A DNA stretch of 64,000 nucleotides from Aquisphaera giovannonii (GTDB lineage: Bacteria; Planctomycetota; Planctomycetia; Isosphaerales; Isosphaeraceae), in the NCBI RefSeq assembly GCF_008087625.1, contig NZ_CP042997.1, forward strand, positions 620,001 to 684,000. The letters are read 5' to 3'. The position numbers and the translations under genes are program-made. This document shows positions 34,524 to 45,400 of the stretch, in pieces; position 1 is the first letter of the stretch; the number at the start of each line of letters is the position of its first letter. The notes beneath the pieces were generated by a model, which had not been told where the DNA came from, did no database searches, and saw only the letters and a program-made list of their open reading frames with translations.

Positions 34524-36275
34524 TCATCCCAGCGTGACGACCGCGACGAAGTTGTCGCCGCCGTTGCCGTCGCCGTTGCCGTCGAGCGCCTGGCCGCGGG
34601 CGTTCGAGAGCCGCGCCGCCAGGGCCGTCAGCGTGACCGTCCCGGTCGCCACCGTCCTGCGGGCCGGCGTGATCACCACCGTGACGGCGTGCGTCCGGGC
34701 GTTGTAGCTGGCCTGCGAGATCCGGACGGAGGTCCCGGCCGCGGACGGCGCGCCCAGCACGAAGCTCGACGGCCCTACCCGCGGCCTCGCGCGGAGCGCC
34801 TGGTCGAACCGGAGCACCACGCGGATCGGCTTCCGCCTGGGATGCGCCACCTGCACCGAGACGACCCGGGGCGGCGCCATCGGGGAGCCGGGGGGCGTGG
34901 GCGACGAGGCCGGGGGAGGAGTCTGGTTCGTCGTGCCGCCGCCGTTGTTGCCGCCGTTGCCGCTTCCGCCGTTGTTGTTGCCGCCGGTGCCCCCGTCATT
35001 GTTGCCGCCGCCGGTGCCCCCGCCATTGTTGCCGCCGGTGCCCCCGCCATTGTTGCCGCCGCCGGTGCCCCCGCCATTGTTGCCGCCGCCGGTGCCCCCG
35101 CCATTGTTGCCGCCGGTGCCCCCGCCCGTGCCGCCGGGAGGCGTCGAGGATCCGGCCAGCGTCAGCTTGCCGACCCGGTCCTGCGAGGGATCCTGGTCCG
35201 TGAACCAGATGTTGCCGTCCGGGCCGCCGGCGATGCCAAGCGGGATGGACGTCGATTTCGGCAGCGCGGTCTCGGTGATCGCCCCGGAGGTCGTGATCTG
35301 GCCGATCGCGTTATTGCGGATGTCGGCGAAGTACAGGTTCTTGTCCGTGCCGACCGCGATGCCGCCGAGGGTCGACCCGGCGCCGGAGGTGGTGAACGGG
35401 ACCGCGAAGGCGGTGAACGTCCCCGCGGGGCTCACGCGGTCGATGTTGCCCGCCTCCGAGGTGATCCAGACGTTGCCGTCCGGGCCCGTGACGAGGCCCA
35501 CGGGCGTGTCGCCTCCGCCCCCCATCGTGCCCGCGGGCGTCGGCAGGAAGAGCGCATTCAGGAACTGGCCGCTCGGCGTGACCCGCCCGATCGCGGGCAC
35601 CTGGCCATTGAGGGTCGATGCGTCCTCGGTGAACCAGAGGTTGCCGTCCGGGCCGGCGGCGATCTCGCCGGGATGGGACATGGCGCTCGTCTGGTATTCG
35701 GCCACCACCTTCCCCGTCGCGGGGTCGAGCACGCCGATCTTGCTCGCGCCGTACTCGGTGAACCAGAGGTTGCCGTCGGGTCCGAGCGCGATGCCGCGGG
35801 GATCGATGGTGCTCGACTCCGACGACGAAATCAGGGTCTGGGTGACCACGCCGGTCGTGGTGATCTTGCCGATGGCGCCGGCGGCCTCGTCGGTGAACCA
35901 GAGGCTTCCTTTCGCGGCGACGATGCCGTAGGGGGAATGGCCGGTCCCGAGCGCGTACTCGGTGATCGTGCCGGAGGGGGTGATCCGGCCGACCTTGCCG
36001 GCGGCGGAGCCGACGAAGCCGTTGGGCCCATGCTCGGCGAACCAGAGGTTCCCGTCGGGCCCCGTCGTGATGTGGCCGACGTTGGCGTTCGTCGTCGGGA
36101 CGGGGTACTCGACGATCCCCGCCGGCAGGTCGCGGACTTCCAGGGCCTCGGCACGCGGCCGCAGGGCCACCCGGCGCCGTCGGGGAGCTCCGGCACGAGG
36201 CCGCCATCTCATGGGGAATGCCGATCGGCTCGTCGTGCTCATGGGGAGAATCCGCGCAAGGGCAATGAGGAACAT
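34524..36275 (-). CDS. Exported streptogramin-lyase-like beta-propeller protein
   Basis: A 583-residue protein. The start is uncertain: ATGs at 36275, 36242 and 36212 are all possible and none has a strong ribosome site. The N-terminus is Arg-rich and carries [10 protein letters not shown], a variant of the planctomycete export-type motif. Residues about 50-340 hold seven or so propeller repeats of the Vgb/virginiamycin B lyase type: [64 protein letters not shown] and [16 protein letters not shown] Gly/Asn/Thr linker follows (about 385-450), then a C-terminal Ig-like domain ([24 protein letters not shown]) similar to the ends of the giant proteins. True lyase activity is doubtful; a surface propeller is likely. 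Confidence 0.85.
34961..35133 (-). repeat. Short tandem repeats coding the GGTGGGNNGGG linker
   Basis: Units of 24 and 27 bases alternate. They share CCCCCGCCATTGTTGCCGCC on the plus strand and differ by an extra GCC codon. They encode GGTGG-GNNGG units between the propeller and the C-terminal domain. The tract is likely length-variable. Confidence 0.75.
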
Positions 36276-36464
36276 GTGTCTTTTCGCGTGGAGGGCATGA
36301 CACGGCCTTGGCGCCCGGCGGAGCGTTCACTTAAGATTTCTCAACGCGCGGCATCAGGCATTCAGGCCCTCACGTGGAAGTACGGAATGCATCCGCGCGG
36401 ATCCGCGAGAATTCCTCCTCGCCTCTCGCGAGCCGCCCCCGAGGCCCGAAGTCGGAGCGACCCC

Positions 36465-37079
36465 ATGGCCGCCTATGACGAAGGCTCGACGAGCCCTTCC
36501 CTGCTCGGGCGCGTCGCCGACTGGCGGGACGAGCCGGCGTGGTCCCGTTTCGAGCGCCGGTATGCCCCGATGCTCCGGAGCTGGTGCCGCAACCTCGGCC
36601 TGCCCGCCCACGAGGCCGAGGACCTCTGCCAGGCGATCTGGCTGGAGGTCGCGGAGCGGATGGCCTCGTTCCAGTACGACCCGTCGCGGTCGTTCCGCGG
36701 CTGGCTGCGGACGCTCTGCCACTGCCGCGTCACCGACCACCTGCGGGGCCGGGCCGCCCGCGGCGGGCGGGCCGTCCTGTACGGCGACGCCGCGGAGATC
36801 GCCGACCCGAGGGCCGCGAGGGGGGACGACGACGACGAGATCGATCCGTTCCGGGACTACCTCCGGGCCCAGGCCGTGGAGGCCCAGGCCGCCGCCAGGG
36901 CGTCCCACGGCGCCCGGACCTGGGAGTCCTTCTGGCTGATGGCCGTCTGCGACTGGAGCCTGGAGCGCACCGCGACGCACCTGGGCATGTCCCGCACCGC
37001 GGCCTTCGCCGCCAAGGACCGGGTGGCGAAGCGGCTCGCCGCGGAGGGGGAGAGGCGCCTGCGGGCCTGGTCCGCCTGA
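36465..37079 (+). CDS. ECF-type RNA polymerase sigma factor
   Basis: A 204-residue sigma-70-family protein. The ATG at 36465 has GGAG nine bases upstream; the longer open frame is a chance extension. Region 2: [41 protein letters not shown] and [19 protein letters not shown]. The region 4-like C-terminus is [41 protein letters not shown]. The [14 protein letters not shown] form is a variant seen in planctomycete sigma factors coded beside Ser/Thr kinases. The kinase gene starts 171 bases downstream, and kinase control of this sigma factor is a reasonable inference. It is divergent from the propeller gene. Confidence 0.85.
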
Positions 37080-37249
37080 AGGGCCGCCCCGAGGCACAGG
37101 GCCGCGGGGCCCCGAGTGCGCCCGCCCCGCGAAGCCCGTCCTCGCCCGAGAGTGCCGCCGCGACGTCCCGGTCCCCTCACCCATCGCGGGCTAGGGTCGG
37201 GGAGCGGGGCCGTCGCCTTCCGCCGCGCCATCCAGGGGAGCCCGACCGC

Positions 37250-39970
37250 ATGAACTGCCCGCCCGACGACGTCCTCCGCTCCATCGGATCGGCGGGCGAC
37301 GAGACCTTCCGGGCCCTCGAGGCCCACATCGAGGCCTGCCCGGACTGCCGGGCGGCCCTCTCGCGGATCGCCCGGGAGCGGCCGAGGCTCGCCGCGGGCC
37401 CGGCGGCGTCCGGGCGCCGGACGTGGCCCCGCATCGACGGCTTCGAGATCCTCTCCGAGCTGGGGCGGGGCGCGATGGGCATCGTCTACCTGGCCCGGCA
37501 GGAGCGGCTGGGCCGGCTGGTGGCCCTCAAGGTCCTCCCGGCGCCGGCCGGCACCGGCCCGGACGACCCGGCCCGCCGCCGATGGCTCCGCGAGGCGAAG
37601 GCGGTCTCCCTCATCCGCCACCCGGGCGTCGTTACGCTCCTGGACCACGGCGAATGCGACGGCTGGCTGTACCTCGTCCTCGAGTACGTCCCCGGCGGCC
37701 CGCTCGGCCGCCGGCTCGGGGCGCCGATGCCGCCGAAGACCGCGGCGAGGCTCGTGGAGCAGGTCGCCCGCGCGGTGGAGCACATCCACAGGAACCGGAT
37801 GCGCCACCTGGACCTGAAGCCCTCGAACATCCTCGTGGACATGGAGGAGGGCACCCCGCTGGAGGAGGCCGTGCCGCGGGTCACCGACTTCGGCCTCGCC
37901 GTCGCCGACGACGCGCGGAACCTCTCCGAGGCGAGCCTGGCGGCCGTCCGCGGCACGCCCGCATACATGGCCCCGGAGCAGGCCTCCGCGAGGGCGGACC
38001 AGCTCGGCCCGGCGACCGACGTCTATGCCCTGGGCGTCATCCTCTACGAGCTCCTCTGCGGCCGCGTCCCGTTCCGCGGCAAGTCGCCGGTCGAGACGCT
38101 GGACCTCGTGCGCAACAGCCGGCCCGCGTCCCCGCGGTCGATCGTCCGGGGCCTCCCCCGCGACCTCGTGACGATCGCCCTGAAGTGCCTGGAGAAGGAG
38201 CCCGGCCGCCGCTACCGATCCGCCGAGGCCGTCGCCGACGACCTCCGCCGCTGGCAGGACGGCCGCGCGATCCGGGCCCGCCCCGCCTCGCCCGCCGGCC
38301 TCCTCGCCCGCTGGGCCCGCCGCAACCCCGCCGTCGCCGGCCTCGCCGCGTCGCTGGTCCTGGTCGCCGCGGTCGGCCTCGCCGCCCTCGACGCCCTGCG
38401 ACGGCAGATGGAGCAGCGGGAGCGGGACGCCACCGCCACCTACCGGATCGCGCGGGACGTCCTGGCCGACGCCGCGGACCTCGGCTGGCGGATCCGCAGC
38501 GAGCGCACGGGCCGCGCCCGGGACCCGATCCTCGACGGCTACGAGAAGCTCTGGCCGGAGCAGGAGACGCTCTACCGGATCGGGCGGGGCGACGCCTCCG
38601 CGCGGGATTCGCTGATCCGGCTCGGCCGCGCCCTGGCCAGCCGGCTGGTCGAGCACGGCGAGCACGACCGGGCCGCGATCGTCCTCCGGCGGGCGGCGGC
38701 CATCCTCGATACCGAGCGGGCCCGCGGCGTGAGGGACCCGAGCCTCCTCGCCCTGTCCGGCGGGATCGACCGCGACCTCGCCCTCGTCATGAGCTCGGCC
38801 GGGCGCCCCGCCGAGGCAGCCGCCCTGTTCGAGGGCGCCGCCCGCAAGCTCGCCCCCACCGGCGAAGGCGACCCGCCCCCCGACGGCCGCGAGCTGTTCA
38901 AGTGCCAGGTGGAGCTCGCCGAGAAGCTCGACGCGCTCGGCCGGCACGAGGAGAAGCGACCCTGGCTCGACGAGGCCGAACGACTCTTCGCCCGGCTCGA
39001 CCGGCCGCGGAGGGCCGACGTCGCCACCGTCGCGGCGCGTTTGTTCCTCATGCGGGGCGACGAGGCGAGGAGCCTGGAGGTCCTCCGCGACGCGCACCGC
39101 TTCAGGCCGACGGATCCCTGGCTCGCCCTGGACCTGGGCCGGGGGCTCGTCGGGGCCGCCGGGCCCCTGCCCGAGGGCGGACGCCGCGAGGCCCTGCTCC
39201 TCGAGGCCCACGACGTCCTCAGGCCGATCGGCGACGCCCTGGAGGCGGAGGCCCTCAGGGACCCGGCCAACTCCCTCGCCGCCGCGACGATGGCGAGCTT
39301 CCACGTGACCTTCGGGCGCGCGCTGCTGGGCCTGGACCGCCCGGGCGCCGCCCTCGATTCCCTCCGCCACTACGCGGAGAGCGGGAGGCTGCTCGGGCGC
39401 AACGAGAAGCGCGACGTCGGCCTCGACATCTACCGCCTGCGCAACACGTGCATCGACTCCCCGTGGAGGAAGCTCGCCCGCACGGCCCCCGATGGCGCGG
39501 TCACGCCCGAGGGCCTGGAGGCGGAGTCTCGCTTCGTCCTGCTGGAGTTCCTGCTGCCCCTGGAGATGGCCCCGATAGCCGGCTGGGCGGCGGTCAACGC
39601 CGAGTCGGGCGAGCAGATGAAGCTGCGGCGTCGGAACCGGTTCGACCTCGCCCGCCGGGACGCCGCCGCGCTCGCGGCGTTCGCCGACCGCCTCGCGGCC
39701 GATCACCCGGACGACCCCTTCGCCCACCTGGCCTCCTGCGAGGCCCAGGCTCAGGTCTTCAAGAACGTCTGCCGCGGCGAAACGCCCCCGATGTCCGAGG
39801 CCGTGGGGGCCCTCCACAAGGGCCTCGCCGCCGCGAGGCGCGCCCGCGAGCTCGACCCCGCGAACCCGGCCGCCCGCGAGGCCCTCGCGACCCAGGAGAG
39901 GCGCCTCGCCAAGTTCCTCGCCGAGCACGCCATCGCCGCCCGGGGCGAGGGCGCCCGGCCCGCGAACTGA
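37250..39970 (+). CDS. Ser/Thr protein kinase with zinc-type N-terminus and TPR-like C-terminus
   Basis: A 906-residue membrane kinase. The N-terminus resembles an anti-sigma zinc domain: Cys3, His26, Cys30 and Cys33 (AHIEACPDCRAAL). The kinase domain covers about 65-330: LGRGAMGIVY loop (71-80), Lys94 in VALKVL, catalytic loop HLDLKPSNILVD near 186, TDFGLA near 212, RGTPAYMAPEQAS and TDVYALGVILYELLCGRVPF. The HRD motif is HLD, so this is a non-RD type kinase. One transmembrane helix (about 359-380, NPAVAGLAASLVLVAAVGLA) follows a short Arg-rich stretch. The long C-terminal region is helical and TPR-like, probably extracytoplasmic. Gene order sigma then kinase is typical of planctomycetes. 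Confidence 0.93.
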   Translation: MNCPPDDVLRSIGSAGDETFRALEAHIEACPDCRAALSRIARERPRLAAGPAASGRRTWPRIDGFEILSELGRGAMGIVYLARQERLGRLVALKVLPAPAGTGPDDPARRRWLREAKAVSLIRHPGVVTLLDHGECDGWLYLVLEYVPGGPLGRRLGAPMPPKTAARLVEQVARAVEHIHRNRMRHLDLKPSNILVDMEEGTPLEEAVPRVTDFGLAVADDARNLSEASLAAVRGTPAYMAPEQASARADQLGPATDVYALGVILYELLCGRVPFRGKSPVETLDLVRNSRPASPRSIVRGLPRDLVTIALKCLEKEPGRRYRSAEAVADDLRRWQDGRAIRARPASPAGLLARWARRNPAVAGLAASLVLVAAVGLAALDALRRQMEQRERDATATYRIARDVLADAADLGWRIRSERTGRARDPILDGYEKLWPEQETLYRIGRGDASARDSLIRLGRALASRLVEHGEHDRAAIVLRRAAAILDTERARGVRDPSLLALSGGIDRDLALVMSSAGRPAEAAALFEGAARKLAPTGEGDPPPDGRELFKCQVELAEKLDALGRHEEKRPWLDEAERLFARLDRPRRADVATVAARLFLMRGDEARSLEVLRDAHRFRPTDPWLALDLGRGLVGAAGPLPEGGRREALLLEAHDVLRPIGDALEAEALRDPANSLAAATMASFHVTFGRALLGLDRPGAALDSLRHYAESGRLLGRNEKRDVGLDIYRLRNTCIDSPWRKLARTAPDGAVTPEGLEAESRFVLLEFLLPLEMAPIAGWAAVNAESGEQMKLRRRNRFDLARRDAAALAAFADRLAADHPDDPFAHLASCEAQAQVFKNVCRGETPPMSEAVGALHKGLAAARRARELDPANPAAREALATQERRLAKFLAEHAIAARGEGARPAN

Positions 39971-40030
39971 GCCAGTCACGCGGCCGAAAGGGTTGAGCCT
40001 TGAGGCGGCACTCGACCGTCGGCCGGTCCC

Positions 40031-40063
40031 CTCGCCGGGGGTTGTGAAAATCCCCCCAAGGCG
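40031..40063 (+). terminator. Possible terminator after the kinase gene
   Basis: An imperfect stem pairs CGCC-GGGGG with CCCCC-AAGGCG around an AT-containing loop. It lies about 60 bases after the kinase stop. There is no clear T run. Further on, 40120-40200 is an AT-rich patch with no gene apart from the remnant that begins at 40211. Confidence 0.3.
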
Positions 40064-40210
40064 CGACCGGGAATAATCAAGCCGCTGGTGATGCTGAGCG
40101 TTCTGAGCGGGGCGCCTGTCGCATCCAAAAAAAGTGAGATGTTCATGTATGCGCTGATAAACTAAATAAAAATATAGTCATTTTATCGAATCCCCCGCAT
40201 TGCCCCTTCC

Positions 40211-40567
40211 GTGGCCCTGGAAGAGGGTGTTCAGGCCGAACGCTATCGAATACGAGCAGAGTTTGACCGGGCCATGGGAATTTCGGCCCGCCTCAAGGCC
40301 TTCTCCGAGCACCTCGTGGCCGAAGATCCGCGGGTTGCCGATGCCCATCGCGTCGCCAATGAGGCGAGCGTCCAGCCCTTCAGGGATATCTGCCGCCGCG
40401 ACCATCACCTTCACGAGGCAGTCGAGCCGCTGGAGCAGTCGATCAATTCCGCCCGCCCTGCGACCGAGCTTGCCCCTGGCTACGTGTACGCTCGATACGC
40501 TCTCCGGGAAGGCCAGCGACGCCTCGCGAAGTCCCGCGTGGAGCATCCCGAGCTCGCGTCGCACTGA
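40211..40567 (+). pseudogene. Remnant of a second kinase-type C-terminal domain
   Basis: A 118-residue open frame that aligns with the last 110 or so residues of the kinase just upstream. ARLKAFSEHLVAEDP pairs with AALAAFADRLAADHP. VANEASVQPFRDICR pairs with CEAQAQVFKNVCRGE. The ends pair as REGQRRLAKSRVEH and ATQERRLAKFLAEH. There is no kinase domain, promoter or convincing start; GTG at 40211 is only the first possible start. The DNA looks less GC-biased than the intact kinase. I read it as a decayed partial tandem copy. Confidence 0.65.
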
Positions 40568-40591
40568 CCTTGCGTTGGTCGCGGATTGCGA

Positions 40592-40621
40592 TTGACACCT
40601 GTTCACTGTGTGCGGTAGAGT
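40592..40621 (+). promoter_or_regulatory. Candidate sigma-70 promoter for the GNAT gene
   Basis: TTGACA (40592-40597) is a perfect -35 box, separated by 18 bases from TAGAGT (40616-40621), a 4-of-6 match to the -10 box. The acetyltransferase gene begins at 40845, so the leader would be about 215 bases long. Confidence 0.35.
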
Positions 40622-40844
40622 GCCGCGTAGACAGTATACGAGCGACCATCACGACGGCGTGCGCGTGCCCCCGTCGATGGCGGGTCGGGATGCTCGATTG
40701 CGATACAATGGGTAATGGGATCGGCCCGGCGTCCGGACGTCGGCGTTCGGTCGCGGCCGGGGCGATGCCATGGCAGCGTGGCACCGCCCCGGTGTTTTCC
40801 AGTGCGGAGGCGGGCCTTCCGGGACGAGGACTCGGGGCGAGTCG

Positions 40845-41699
40845 ATGGCTGATGCGCGGGGGGTGACGGGCGCGGAGATGGTACGCCGGGTCGAGGCCGG
40901 GTGGGATGCCATCAACGTGGAGACCGCGCGCACGCAAAGGGCCATGGATCCCTCGTCGGGCGCGGATTGGATCGCCGTTGGCGGCGGGCACGCGGCGTTC
41001 CTGGGGGTGGGCTCGTTCCTCTCCCAAGCCCAGGGGCTCGGGCTGGACGGGCCCGTGGGCGAGGCGGAGATCGAACGCCTCGAGCGGTTCTTCCACGACC
41101 GCGGCACGCCGGTCCAGGTGGAGGTCGCGACGCTCGCGGAGTCGTCGTTCCTCACGGCGTTGTCCCTCCGGGGCTACACGATCGCCGACCAGAGCCATTC
41201 CCTCGTGCGGCCGCTCGGGGGCGATCGCGACGGCGAGAATGGGCCGGGCGGCGCTGCCCGGGAATCCGCCTCCATCGAGGTCGTCCGCGTGGAGGATGAC
41301 GGCGGCTGGGGGACGCTCCTGGACGTGACGCTCCGAGCCTTCTTCGGAGGCCTCGAGGCGCTTCCGCCGCTCATGCGGGAGGGGATGCTCGCCATGGCCC
41401 GGCTCCCGGGCAACACGGGCTGGCTGGCGCTCGCCGACGGCGAGCCGGCCGGCGGCGGCTCGCTCTGGATCCATGACGGCCTGGCGCTCTTCTACACGGA
41501 TGGCACGCTCGCCCCATTCCGCCGGCGCGGCGTCCACTCCGCACTCCTGGACGCCCGGCTGCAGCACGCCCGCGAGGCCGGCTGCGACCTCGCCGCCATC
41601 GTCACCCCGCCCGGCGGCGGCTCCCAGCGCACCGCCCAGCGCGCGGGATTCGTCCTCACCCACGCGCGGACGATGATGGTCCGCTATCCGGGCGGCTGA
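40845..41699 (+). CDS. GNAT-family N-acetyltransferase
   Basis: A 284-residue protein starting MADARGVTGAEMVRRVEAGW. The N-terminal half (AVGGGHAAFLGVGSFLSQAQGLG; VQVEVATLAESSFLTALSLRGY) resembles a degenerate GNAT fold. The C-terminal half is a clear GNAT domain: WLALADGEPAGGGSLWIHDGLALFYTDGTLAPFRRRGVHSALLDARLQHAREAGCDLAAIVTPPGGGSQRTAQRAGFVLTHARTMM. The acetyl-CoA pyrophosphate loop is the RRRGVHSALL segment. The duplicated layout is like two-domain GNATs. The substrate is unknown. Its promoter candidate lies at 40592-40621. Confidence 0.85.
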   Translation: MADARGVTGAEMVRRVEAGWDAINVETARTQRAMDPSSGADWIAVGGGHAAFLGVGSFLSQAQGLGLDGPVGEAEIERLERFFHDRGTPVQVEVATLAESSFLTALSLRGYTIADQSHSLVRPLGGDRDGENGPGGAARESASIEVVRVEDDGGWGTLLDVTLRAFFGGLEALPPLMREGMLAMARLPGNTGWLALADGEPAGGGSLWIHDGLALFYTDGTLAPFRRRGVHSALLDARLQHAREAGCDLAAIVTPPGGGSQRTAQRAGFVLTHARTMMVRYPGG

Positions 41700-41756
41700 G
41701 CCGACAACGGGCGCCCCGCCAGCCTGCTTGCGTAGATGTGTATTGATGCGATCTAT

Positions 41757-42093
41757 TTTGCAGGGTGCGTCAAGCTCAGCGAGGACGCACCGGACCGGCT
41801 GGTCATCGCCGATGGCCCTGGCTGTCGGCGGGGCCGTACTCCCGGTGGTCCGTGCCCGCTGCACATGACGAGTTTTGCAGGGTGCGTCGTGACGCACCGG
41901 ACCGGCTCGGCACCGCGAAGGGCCCCGGCCGTCTCGCACCGCGTGGCACGTCCCCCTCATCCTGCATCGTCCTCATGACGCGGCGGTCCGGTGCGTCGAG
42001 ACGCACCCTACAAAACTCCCGGTGGTCCGTGCCCGCTGCACGTGACGAGTCGGTCCGGTGCGTCCGCGCTGCGCTTGACGCACCTTACAAAAG
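41757..42093. repeat. REP/BIME-like cluster of four GGTGCGTC palindromes
   Basis: Four units pair TTTTG(C/T)AGGGTGCGTC with GACGCACCGGACCGG. Units at 41757-41797 and 41873-41905 are in one orientation, and units at 41984-42015 and 42051-42093 are in the other. The loops differ (12, 2, 2 and 12 bases). A 34-base phrase starting CTCCCGGTGGTCCGTGCCCG occurs before the second unit and before the fourth unit with one mismatch. The whole array fills the spacer upstream of the third giant gene, whose ATG is 320 bases further on. Confidence 0.75.
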
Positions 42094-42415
42094 AATATTC
42101 ATAAGAGTTGGGGCTGGGCCGGATGCGTCTGCGTCGAGCGGGGCGCGGACCTGGCGCCGGGGAGAGCGGCCTCTGGGGAGGCAATGTTTTCCTATGTTGC
42201 CTGTCTTTCGCGGTTGAATGGAAAACAACCGCGAATCGAATCGAGGTGGGACTCTCGTAGCGAAATCTTCGGCTCGGAGCCGCCACGACCGCGAGAGGTG
42301 TCCTAGGCTAGAGCTGGAGCCATGGAGGCAGGGAGGCAGGCTTCGCGCCGTGCCCGGCGGCCATCCGTGGTCCCGAGATCGCAGGATAGCCGAGGATCTG
42401 GGAGGAAACAACGCG

Positions 42416-45400
42416 ATGGCGGGCGGCACGCGTCCCCGGGATGGGGGAACGCCTCGGAGGGAGCGGCGCGGCCGGGCGAGGCGGTTCTGCCTGGAAGTCC
42501 TGGAGGACCGCACGGCGCCGGCGGTGTTCGACGTCGCCAGCGGCGTGGCATCGGACCTGATCGCGGCCATCGACGCGGCCAACGCGAACGGGGACGACGG
42601 CAACACCATCAACCTGGCGGGCACCTACACGCTGTCGGCCGCGGACAACGACTGGTTCGGCCCGACGGGCCTGCCGGTGATCACGAGCCGCCTCACGATC
42701 GTCGGTTCGAAGGCGGCCCCCGCGGCGATCGTCCGGGACGCGGCCGCAGGGACGCCGGACTTCCGGCTTTTCGACGTCGGCGGCGGCCAGCTCGGCGAGG
42801 CGTACGGGACGCTCACGCTCCGCAATCTCACCCTGGCGAACGGCGTCGCGAGGGGAGGAAGCTCGGGAACCGGCGGCGGGGGCCTGGGCGCCGGGGGCGC
42901 GATCTTCAACATGGGATCGGTCACGCTCGACGGGGTGACCGTCGCGGGCAGCCGGGCAATCGGCGGCGACGCCGGCGCGGCGGCCGACGGCACCGGCGGC
43001 GGCATCGGCTCCGTCGGCGGAGACGCGATCGGCGACTTCGGCGTGGGGGGCAACGCCGGCGATCCGGACGGCGAGGCGGGCGGGTTCGGAGCCGGCGGGG
43101 GAGGCGGCGTGAGCGGGATCGGCGGCCCCGGCGGCTGGGGGGCCGGCGACGGTGGGAGCGGCGGGGGCGGCGGCGCCGGGATGGGCGGGGCGGTCTTCAA
43201 CTTCGCCGGCGGCCTGACGGTCTTGAATTCGACGATCGCCGGGAACCAGGCCCTCGGCGGCGCGGCGGGCGCGGGGGGATCGGCGGGGGGCGGTTACGGC
43301 GGCGGCCTGTTCAACCTGAACGGCTCGGTCATCCTCGTGAACGCGACGCTCGCGGAGAACGACGCGGACACCGACGGCCTGGACGTCTCCAGCCTCGCCT
43401 TCGGCCGCGAGTGGCGATCCGGCGGGGGCTTCACGCCGGGCGGGCCGGTCGCCGCGGGCGTCGCCATGGCGAACGGCCTGCTCGCCAGCTCCGCAACGGG
43501 GAAGTCCGCGCTGGCCTCCCAGGCCGACGGATCGGCGGCGAGCACCGGGCCGGGCGGCGACGATTCGGCCACGGTCGATGCGGCGATGATCGACGCCTCC
43601 TCACCATCCAACGCGGTGCGCGGCGTCTCGGGGACGCTCGCGAGCGGCATGGTGGAGACGGCGGCGATCCCGGCGCTGGACCCGTCCGGCCTGGCGAACC
43701 ACGGCGGGCCGACGCCGACGATCGCCCTGGTCGGGTCGGGGCTCCTCGGCCTCTCCCCGGGCACGGTCTTCCACGGGATAACCGTGCCGGCCGCGGACCA
43801 GCGCGGCGCGACGCGCCCGGTCGGCGGCGGGGACCTTGGCGCGTTCCAGGTCACCTCCACGCCGACCGCGACGCTCACCTCCGCGCCGCCGGCCAACGCC
43901 GCGGTGAGCACCGCGACGACCACGACGGTCTCGGTCACGTACGCGGACCATTCCGGGCTCGGGCTCGACCCGTCCTCGTTCGGGACGGGCAACATCGCGG
44001 TCGGCAACGGGGCGACCGTCGCCTCGTATTCGGTCGCGGGGGACACCGTCACCTACACGATCGCCGCGCCCACGGCGAACGGCGTCACGTGGGGCGATGC
44101 GCCGCAGGGGGCGTACGGGGTCACCGTCGTGGCCGGCGCGGTGAGGGACCTGGCCGGCGGGGCGATCGCGGCGACCGACCTCGGGTCGTTCATGGTGGAC
44201 GTGGTCCCGCCCACGGCGACGCTGAACAGTGCGCCGACGGTCCCCGGGTCGTCCGGCGGGCAGGACGCCGAGACGCTGATGGTCATCTACACCGACCGCG
44301 GCGCCGGGCTGGACCCGTCCAGCTTCGGGGTGGGGAACCTCTCGGTCGGCAATGGCGCGACGGTCGCCGGCTACCTGGTGGACGGCAACGTCGTCTACTA
44401 CACGGTCAAGGCGCCCGCGGCGAACTGGGCGGACAGCCCGCAGGGCCTCTACCGCGTCTCGCTGGTGGCCGGCTCGGTGAAGGACCTGGCGGGGAATCCG
44501 ATCGCGGGCGTCGCCGCCTTCGGGGCGTTCCGGGTCGATACGGTGCCCCCCTCCGCCGCCCTCACGGCCGCCCCCGCCGTGAACGCCGCGACGCCGACGC
44601 GGACCACCACGGTCGCGGTCACCTACGCGGACGCCAACTCGCTCGTCTCGCCCCTCACCTTCAGCAAGACCAACATCACGGTCAGCAACGGCGCGAGCGT
44701 GACCGGCTTCACCTACTCGGGGAACGTCGTCACCTACACGATCACGGCGCCGGCGGCGACGTGGTCGGCCAGCCCGCAGGGGGCCTACACGATCTCGCTG
44801 GCGACGACGGTGAAGGACTTCGCCGGCAACGCGATCGCCGCCGTCCCGAGCCTCGGCTCCTTCCTGGTGGACACCGTCGCACCCGCCGCGACGCTCGCCT
44901 CCGCCCCCACCGTGAACGCGGCGACCGCCGGGAACACGACGGCCGTGGCGGTCGCGTACGACGGCGGCGTCTCTGGCCTGGGCGCGGGCAGCCTCGGCGT
45001 GGGCAACATCGCCGTGAGCAACGGGGCGAGGGTGACCGGCTACGTCGTCAGCGGCAACGTCGTGACCTACACCATCGCCGCGCCGGGGGCCTCGTGGGCC
45101 GCCAGCCCGCAGGGCGGCTACACGATCGCCGTCGTGGCGGGGGGCGTGAAGGACGGCGCCGGGAACCCGATCGCGGCGGTCGCGAGCCTCGGGTCATTCC
45201 TCGTGGACACGGCCCCGCCGACGGCCGCGCTGACCTCCGCGCCGACCGTCGGCGCCGCGGCCGCCGGGCTCTCCACGACGACCGTGTCGGTCACGTACGA
45301 CGGCGGCGTCTCGGGCCTGGACGCGTCGAGCCTGGGCGTCGGCAACATCCTCGTGGGCAACGGGGCGAGCGTCACCGGCTACGCCGCCTCGGGCAACGTC

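Noticed and set aside
34452-36464. Plus-strand extension upstream of the sigma-factor start
   Set aside because: It lies antisense to the propeller protein and is low-complexity. The ATG at 36465 has a ribosome site.
36857-39979. A 1040-residue minus-strand open frame opposite the kinase gene
   Set aside because: The plus strand encodes an unambiguous kinase. The antisense frame is a by-product of high third-position GC.
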